64,000 nt of DNA. Source: Malurus cyaneus samueli (taxonomy: Eukaryota > Chordata > Aves > Passeriformes > Maluridae). Positions within the stretch are counted from its first letter, which is position 1. Every line of letters starts with the position of its first letter. Under the pieces are notes generated by a model, which was not told the DNA's origin, did no database searches, and worked only from the letters and a program-made list of their open reading frames with translations. A program made the position numbers and the translations under genes. This document shows, piece by piece, positions 61,401 through 64,000 of the stretch. Where the stretch lies: contig CM019237.1 in the NCBI GenBank assembly GCA_009741485.1, positions 43,921,724-43,985,723 of the forward strand, written 5' to 3'.

Positions 61401-61790
61401 CCCATTTACCTTGCTGCAGTCCTCCTGCTCTCTGGGGAGTTAGGTACCAGAAGAAATAGGAATTGAGGTGCAAAGAAGAAACCCACTAGATGCAGCTTAA
61501 AACATTTAGGCTTATGCTCCAGCTGTCTGTATTGCCCTGAGGCATCAACTGGTCCCGAGGAGGATAACAGCTGTGTGGTGTAACAAGTGCAAGGCAAAAG
61601 CAGCAAAATAATGGAACTGCTTGCAGCAGCAGGAGCTGGGTTGTAGGTGACTTCAGCTAAATGTACTCAAAAAGCAAGTTGGGGACTTCTCATTAGATGT
61701 CTTTTTCAGTGTCTGGCAGGTATTCAGGGCAGATAGTTTGGGTTTGCTTTTAAGACTGGTGTGGCTGGTGCAAATAAAACAAACCCCTCT
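25370..61790 (+). CDS. ZC3H7B: ZC3H7B (RoXaN), zinc finger CCCH-type containing 7B
   Basis: ZC3H7B is an RNA-binding protein, first described as RoXaN, a host partner of rotavirus NSP3. Twenty-two coding exons from 25378 to 60787 join by GT-AG sites in one frame to 1,009 codons including the stop; the human protein is a little under 1,000 residues. Domains in order: TPR region about 30-150; LD motif LDSLLDSL at 278-285; low-complexity Ser/Pro/Leu region to about 430; CCCH finger around 536-554; CCCH around 668-688; Cys/His-rich segment about 740-774; CCCH around 811-830; C2H2 about 895-918; CCCH about 941-962; basic C-terminal helix. The start ATG has A at -3 and G at +4. A candidate poly(A) signal lies at 61773-61778. 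Its mouth-to-tail order after RANGAP1 matches human 22q13. Confidence 0.97.
27316..27349 (+). CDS. ZC3H7B: ZC3H7B micro-exon (34 nt)
   Basis: The exon completes Gln18 and encodes STLPLSQEDYE, matching the family segment STLPLKQEEYE. Acceptor TTTTTTCAG, donor GAG|GTAATG. It is very short but needed to keep the frame. Confidence 0.92.
27724..27921 (+). CDS. ZC3H7B: ZC3H7B exon, TPR region
   Basis: There are 66 codons, residues 30-95, including LVRNLFAEGNDLFQEKDF and LLCKLHVNRAACYFAM. The NLFAEGNDLF and NRAACYF helices are typical TPR sequence. Acceptor TGCCCAG, donor ATG|GTGAGT. Confidence 0.95.
28283..28332 (+). pseudogene. Decayed partial copy of ZC3H7B exon 5
   Basis: Within intron 4, TATGAGA, CACTGGAAGACAGT, GAAGGCTTT and GTCTTGA occur in the same order as at 28796-28843 in exon 5. 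By eye about 41 of 45 aligned bases match, with gaps of 3 and 2 bases. The 2-base gap breaks the frame, and there is no AG acceptor next to it. It looks like a dead local duplicate of the exon. Confidence 0.7.
28790..28948 (+). CDS. ZC3H7B: ZC3H7B exon, TPR region
   Basis: There are 53 codons, residues 96-148, including GLYEKALEDSEKALSLDKEN and ALFRKARSLNELGRHKEAY. These are the A and B helices of TPR units. Acceptor CATGCAG, donor CAT|GTAAGT. Confidence 0.95.
31588..31668 (+). CDS. ZC3H7B: ZC3H7B exon, end of TPR region
   Basis: There are 27 codons, residues 149-175, ESVTQLGQELAQKLGLRVRK and AYKRPQ, nearly the human sequence. Acceptor TCCCCAG, donor CAG|GTATGA. Confidence 0.94.
33135..33191 (+). 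CDS. ZC3H7B: ZC3H7B exon with tandem acceptor
   Basis: The exon encodes ELETFSLLSNGMSINSSNQ, residues 176-194. The acceptor reads TTGCAGCAG, so splicing after the first AG (start 33132) would add one Gln. The start shown gives the family-like PQ-ELETF join. Donor CAG|GTAGAG. Confidence 0.9.
33349..33400. repeat. 26-bp tandem duplication
   Basis: Two adjacent copies of a unit starting TTTGAAAATATTTCTACTGA (33349-33374 and 33375-33400) differ at two bases. It lies in ZC3H7B intron 7. Confidence 0.9.
34611..34653 (+). CDS. ZC3H7B: ZC3H7B short exon
   Basis: The exon encodes ATSIGSGSIDDIET. The GSIDDIET segment is shared with the human protein. Acceptor CTTTGCAG, donor ACAG|GTAAAG. It is phase 1 at the 3' end. 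Confidence 0.92.
35709..35760. repeat. T/G-rich low-complexity tract
   Basis: Runs of 6-8 T separated by GGG or G occur in an intron of ZC3H7B. Similar T/G tracts occur near 19,860-19,900 and 48,890-48,945. No function is evident. Confidence 0.7.
38524..38777 (+). CDS. ZC3H7B: ZC3H7B exon with LD motif
   Basis: There are 84 codons plus part of Asp, residues 209-293. The exon is Ser/Pro-rich and ends with an acidic stretch and LDSLLDSL at 38730-38753. That fits the LDxLLxxL consensus of the paxillin-type LD motif described in RoXaN. Acceptor ATCACAG, donor CTA|GTAAGA. Confidence 0.94.
39615..40216 (-). mobile_element. Solo LTR of an avian ERV (ERVL-like) in ZC3H7B intron 9
   Basis: A 602-bp element begins TGTCATAG and ends CCAGGACA on the plus strand, so it starts TGTCCTGG on its own strand. 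It is flanked by perfect 5-bp target duplications TCTGT (39610-39614 and 40217-40221), the length expected for ERVL-type insertions. No internal viral region or coding frame is present. On the element's strand TATAAA-like sequence lies at 39921-39928. The sequence resembles a widespread neoavian LTR family from memory; the exact family name was not assigned. It ends 65 bp before exon 10. Confidence 0.9.
40282..40630 (+). CDS. ZC3H7B: ZC3H7B exon, Pro- and Leu-Asp-rich
   Basis: There are 116 codons, residues 294-409. MPQLIPVFPGGTPLLPPVV and PLPPASFGLVMDPTKQL match the vertebrate protein. The second half is packed with LD pairs (40516-40623), such as LDSLDSLD, LDALDSF and LDTLDSF. Acceptor CCTGAAG, donor ATTG|GTAGGT. 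Confidence 0.95.
41609..41667 (+). CDS. ZC3H7B: ZC3H7B short exon
   Basis: The exon encodes EETSSQELRHPPGSQKPAPV, residues 410-429, matching the family EETNSQDHRPPSGAQKPAP pattern. Acceptor TTCCCAG, donor GTG|GTGAGT. Confidence 0.93.
42601..42763 (+). CDS. ZC3H7B: ZC3H7B exon with two in-frame acceptors
   Basis: From the AG at 42599-42600 the exon begins VSLGGVSHSAVPKATEHLLS and continues to PNTALLVKNPLAST and FKQACHICYPKTG. A second AG at 42662-42663 would start the exon at 42664 with PEPVMPNTALL and drop 21 residues. The shorter join resembles the human sequence I recall. CHICYPKTG begins a Cys/His-rich segment. Donor CAG|GTGATG. Confidence 0.88.
42849..43010 (+). CDS. ZC3H7B: ZC3H7B exon, Cys/His-rich region
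   Basis: The exon encodes AGDYTYREGLEHKCKRDILL and IRPRPTKTNFVGSYYLCK, residues about 484-537. HKC completes the Cys/His cluster from the previous exon. The final Cys opens the first CCCH finger. Acceptor TGGCAG, donor AAAG|GTGATC. Confidence 0.95.
43525..43730 (+). CDS. ZC3H7B: ZC3H7B exon, first CCCH finger
   Basis: The exon encodes DMLNKQDCKYGDNCTFAYH, which with the preceding YLCK gives C-x8-C-x5-C-x4-H. QEEIDVWTEERKGTLNRDLL and SLTIAKLLKEHQGIFTFLCE follow. Acceptor TTTGTAG, donor GAG|GTACAG. It is almost identical to the vertebrate protein. Confidence 0.96.
43990..44610 (+). mobile_element. CR1 LINE fragment, ORF2 endonuclease part
   Basis: Translation in broken frames gives GDFNLACVCW, then RFLECMEDNFLTQLVREATR and VPLEAVLKEKGIQEGWTFF. 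These match the endonuclease-to-RT linker of CR1 ORF2. Stops (for example in the segment after 44,260) show it is dead. It lies in intron 14 in the gene's own orientation. Confidence 0.85.
45199..45299 (+). CDS. ZC3H7B: ZC3H7B exon
   Basis: The exon encodes ICFDSKPRIISKGTKDTPSV and CSNLSAKHSFHDN, about residues 607-639. The Cys and His residues may help bind metal. Acceptor TTCTCAG, donor CAA|GTAAGT. Confidence 0.95.
45973..46154 (+). CDS. ZC3H7B: ZC3H7B exon, second CCCH finger
   Basis: The exon encodes CLVHIVRSTSLKYSKIRQFQ, then CRHEVRYGCLREDSCHFAH, a C-x7-C-x5-C-x3-H finger, then FIELKVWLLQQYSG. Acceptor CTTCCAG, donor TCAG|GTGAGT. Confidence 0.96.
49857..49942 (+). CDS. ZC3H7B: ZC3H7B exon
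   Basis: The exon encodes GMTHEDIVQESKKYWQQMEA and HANKPANSV, about residues 701-729. It is a helical spacer between zinc fingers. Acceptor TTCCCAG, donor GTG|GTAAGT. Confidence 0.95.
54130..54263 (+). CDS. ZC3H7B: ZC3H7B exon, Cys-rich segment
   Basis: The exon encodes STFDLQMKFVCGQCWRNGQ, then VEPDKDLKYCSAKAPHC, about residues 730-773. The CGQC pair and later Cys/His residues look like a treble-clef-type metal site. Acceptor TCCCCAG, donor ACTG|GTGAGC. Confidence 0.95.
54772..55095 (-). mobile_element. CR1 LINE fragment in ZC3H7B intron 18
   Basis: The plus strand starts with AATCATTGAATCATAGAATA, the complement of the CR1 3' tail repeat. GAGAGACCTTTAAAGGTCATC and ACATTGCATTGCTCAGAGCC with CATCCAGCCTGACCTTGAAT follow. 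The orientation is opposite to the gene. Preservation of the tail suggests it is one of the younger CR1 copies here. Confidence 0.92.
55838..55943 (+). CDS. ZC3H7B: ZC3H7B exon
   Basis: The exon encodes WTKERRVLLVMSKAKKKWVS and VRPLPSIRNFPQQYD, about residues 774-809, virtually the human sequence. Acceptor TCTTCAG, donor GAT|GTAAGC. Confidence 0.95.
56987..57095 (+). CDS. ZC3H7B: ZC3H7B exon, third CCCH finger
   Basis: CIHAQNGRKCQYVGNCSFAH is a C-x8-C-x5-C-x3-H finger, followed by SPEEREMWTFMKENK. Acceptor TAACAG, donor AAAA|GTGAGT. Confidence 0.96.
58752..58885 (+). CDS. ZC3H7B: ZC3H7B exon
   Basis: The exon encodes LDMQQTYDMWLKKHNPGKPG and REGEKQIQMPTDYADIM, about residues 846-890. It links the third CCCH and C2H2 fingers. 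Acceptor TACACAG, donor ATG|GTAATA. Confidence 0.95.
59674..59837 (+). CDS. ZC3H7B: ZC3H7B exon, C2H2 finger
   Basis: HCWLCGKNSNSKKQWQQHIQ with SEKH forms a C-x2-C-x12-H-x5-H finger of the type that binds double-stranded RNA in other proteins. FRLC at the end opens the last CCCH finger. Acceptor TGGTTAG, donor AAAG|GTACCG. Confidence 0.96.
60595..60787 (+). CDS. ZC3H7B: ZC3H7B last coding exon, fourth CCCH finger and stop
   Basis: The exon completes C-x8-C-x5-C-x3-H with ACPEGEECRYAHG. It then encodes EWLDRREVLKQKLAKARKDM and FGKYNFLLRDDV before TAG at 60785-60787. The human protein runs on for about two dozen residues after FLL, so the tail is shorter here. Acceptor GCCGGCAG. Confidence 0.95.
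61190..61345 (+). mobile_element. CR1 LINE 3' fragment in the ZC3H7B 3' region
   Basis: The sequence has GGATTGGAACTAGATGGTGT and TTAAGGTTCCTTCCAACCCA then CCGTTCTATGGTTTTATGG, the hallmark 3' end of CR1. It lies in the same orientation as the gene. Confidence 0.9.
61773..61778 (+). terminator. Candidate poly(A) signal
   Basis: Canonical AATAAA about 1 kb after the ZC3H7B stop codon. A GGTGT-containing segment follows within 30 bases, which is only a weak downstream element. Confidence 0.4.
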
Positions 61791-62877
61791 AGGAGGTGTA
61801 CTGGAGTCTGACACAGCAGTACTGAAGTCCACTCAGTAGTATTAGTCAGGAGGGAGGCAATTACCGAAAGGAGCCTGTGTTTCTGCATTGCCTTGGGTCC
61901 TGAAGAGAAAGAGGGAAGTAATGGTGTTGCTTTCTTGCTCTTTAAATGGCATGTGTTTCTGGTTACTTGGAGCTGGATTTTTCCTAGCACTGCCAGAACT
62001 GGGTGGGGACCCATTTAAAAGGACATCATTGAGCAGCATGGGCAATGTTCAGCTAATGGGAATCCAGCTGGAAGCTCTTACCAGCATCAGAGATCCAGCC
62101 CACTCCTCCTCAGAGCCAGGGTAGAGAGCTTGCAGATGCACAGTGCAACCAGGATGTGACCCAGAGCAGGGACAGCAGTGGAGAATGAGTGTCACAATGG
62201 GAGTCAGCCATGGCTTGCTCCTGTGCTGCCTGATGTATGCTGTGATGGAGGAACTTGTAATGCTGAACTCCAGGACAGGATTTTTGCTGTTATAAGTGGC
62301 AGCAGTGAGAGGTAGTACTGCTCTGAATGCCAGTGTTGTCTTTTCTGGCAGTCTCATCCTGTAAGCAGTAAATGTGTCCCCTGTCCTGAGCTTCCCTCTC
62401 CTTCTCTCTTCTGCAGCCCAGCTGTGCTCTGCAGTTTTGCATGCATGGATGACACCATCCACTCAAACACAAACACAAACACATCTCCCTCCCAGCCTTT
62501 ATCAGGGATGTCTGTTTCACATCCAGGGAGTCTCCAAGGACATCTTGGAGCCCTTGGGACTGGTAGTGCTGTATCCATGTTAAATACAATCTGGTCATGA
62601 AATGCTTGGTGCTTTGGCATTGCTGGGTCCTCCTGTTCTTCTCTGTGCTCATATCCTTGGGGTTCACAACTTCAGGAGAGATGGCATGAGGAAATCAGGA
62701 GATGTGGAGATGCTGTGGGGCAGCTGACACTCTTCTAAACCAGCCTTCAGGAAGATGCTTCAGCTCCACTGGGATCGTTAGGGTCCAGTTATGGAACAGA
62801 GGGCTCTGCATGCTGTTCTGGAATCTTCCCAGAAACACAGTGTGATCTAAGTAAACAGAATGTGCCTCTGGACTTAG

Positions 62878-63025
62878 AATAATATAGGTCGAAAAAGAAC
62901 TCGAAGATCTTCAAGTCCAGTTGTTAACTTGGCACTGCCAAGTCCCTAGACAAAACCATGTCCCTAAGTGCCACATCTACATATATTTTCCTGGGCAACT
63001 CAACCACTTCTCTGCAGGGCTTTTT
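62878..63025 (-). mobile_element. CR1 LINE 3' fragment
   Basis: The reverse complement of the CR1 3' end is seen: AATATAGGTCGAAAAAGAAC, then GATCTTCAAGTCCAGTTGTT, then AACTTGGCACTGCCAAGTCC and CCATGTCCCTAAGTGCCACA. It is a truncated copy. Confidence 0.9.
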
Positions 63026-63485
63026 TCCTCTCCCTTAAAATGTGGATGGTAGTCTCTGGTTTTGGTATAAGCAATATCAGATATGGCAATTTTTGAGTGG
63101 TCAAGTGCTGTATTTTCTTCTCTGTCCTCTGTGGTAGCTATGGTACCTTCTCCTGGTCATCCTTGTGCTCAGGTGGTCAGCTTTAGAGATGGGAAAAGAC
63201 GGGCATCAGCTCCTGGGTTATCTTGTTCTTCTCTTCTTGGGCAGAGACACGAAGGAAGGAAACCTGGATTGGGGGACACTGGAATGTGTTTTGATCTTTA
63301 AAACCAACCTGCATCTCTAATGTGATTCTAGTGTTCGCTGAGCCGTAATTTTTCATACAATGACTTATTTAGGTTATGGAGTGGGTCACTGTCCCCTCTC
63401 CCCCTCTCTGCAATGAGAGCTGAGCTGCCCAGTGGAGTTTCAGAAGTTCATGCTGGGGCAGAGATGGGGGAGAGGGCGAGCCTGG

Positions 63486-63530
63486 GTGAGGTGAGGTGAG
63501 GTGAGGTGAGGTGAGGTGAGGTGTGAGGTG
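63486..63530. repeat. GGTGA pentanucleotide microsatellite
   Basis: About eight to nine copies of GTGAG/GAGGT run in tandem, interrupted once by GTGTGAG near the right end. Such arrays are prone to length change. Confidence 0.92.
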
Positions 63531-64000
63531 AGAGGCCCACGGTCATGGGGGTTGCATCAAGTGTCTCTTTGTTTTCCCTGATATGATAACCTGGTCTGTG
63601 GTGTTGCAGTACTTTGTCACCAGACTTGTTTTAGTGTGTATATATGTTACCCCTCCCACGAAGCATATATACACAGGTATTAAATATATCGCTTTATATA
63701 ATATTATATGTGTGTGGTATCGAAGGAATCTTTTAAATGAGGGTAAAGGAAAAGGACTCAAGCCAGTGAACGCAGCATCTCCAGTTTAAATATGAAGTCT
63801 TTTATGTGGAATAGGGAAAGGGAAATAACAAAAGAGGGGAGGGTTTTATATAGATAGGTATAAACTTTGAGATGAGACAGGCTTCCCTATTCACATGTTT
63901 GAAACCCTTTAGGATGTCCTTGCACTCCCACCTCAGTGAGAGTATTATACTGCTAACTAGCAAGTAAAGTTTTAATATAAGGCTTTGCTTATATTATTTA

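Larger units (their letters stand above)
60788..61790 (+). other. ZC3H7B: ZC3H7B 3' UTR (end estimated)
   Basis: This is non-coding sequence after the stop. It contains a CR1 3' fragment at 61190-61345. The first canonical AATAAA I see is at 61773-61778. A longer UTR that uses a later non-canonical signal is possible. Confidence 0.5.
61791..64000. other. Intergenic DNA downstream of ZC3H7B
   Basis: No coding exon was recognised. It holds a CR1 fragment (62878-63025) and a pentanucleotide array (63486-63530). In human the next gene is TEF on the same strand, and none of it is visible here. Confidence 0.5.

Noticed and set aside
63486..63530. A possible CRISPR-like direct repeat array.
   Set aside because: The unit is 5 bp with no spacers, in a vertebrate genome. 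It is a microsatellite.
1..64000. A search by eye for tRNA, rRNA, snRNA and miRNA genes.
   Set aside because: No A/B box pair, rRNA core or clear long hairpin with known sequence was recognised. A covariance-model scan would be needed to exclude small RNAs.
1..64000. A novel multi-gene or defence-type system.
   Set aside because: Both genes are known conserved vertebrate genes. The remaining DNA is intronic, intergenic or transposon-derived, with no third gene supported.

Overview
This 64 kb window is nuclear DNA from a bird. It has intron-rich vertebrate genes, several CR1 retrotransposon fragments and a solo LTR of the type that is abundant in neoavian genomes. It holds two conserved protein-coding genes in divergent order, plus flanking DNA. 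The gene order RANGAP1 (minus) then ZC3H7B (plus) is the same as on human chromosome 22q13. In human, TEF comes next, so it probably lies just beyond the right edge.

Left part (about 1-15,250, minus strand): RANGAP1, the GTPase-activating protein for Ran. Thirteen coding exons were read by splice sites and frame. They give 505 continuous codons from the initiator Met to the Lys just before the expected SUMO-site exon boundary. The final roughly 60 residues lie off the left edge. The gene starts at a CpG island (14,740-15,560) that carries a ZNF143-like site, a full CRE palindrome, an inverted CCAAT box and a CHR-like element.

Middle (15,650-25,370): a CR1 fragment, plain intergenic DNA, an AT-rich stretch, a weakly supported 5' non-coding exon of ZC3H7B ending near 19,304, a second GC-rich block (20,080-20,350) and the long first intron.

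Right part (25,370-about 61,790, plus strand): ZC3H7B (RoXaN). Twenty-two coding exons join in frame to 1,009 codons including the stop. The protein has an N-terminal TPR region, a paxillin-like LD motif, a Ser/Pro/Leu-rich middle, four CCCH zinc fingers and one C2H2 finger. Its introns hold CR1 pieces, a solo LTR with perfect 5-bp target duplications 60 bp from an exon, and a short decayed copy of exon 5. The last 2.2 kb holds another CR1 piece and a pentanucleotide array.

RanGAP1 works on the cytoplasmic face of the nuclear pore in Ran-driven transport. ZC3H7B is an RNA-binding protein. I see no functional link between them beyond adjacency. I found no new multi-gene system. The best leads are local: the decayed exon copy, the LTR next to exon 10, two alternative-acceptor candidates and the RANGAP1 promoter layout. 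All homology statements come from recall of the families, not from a search.
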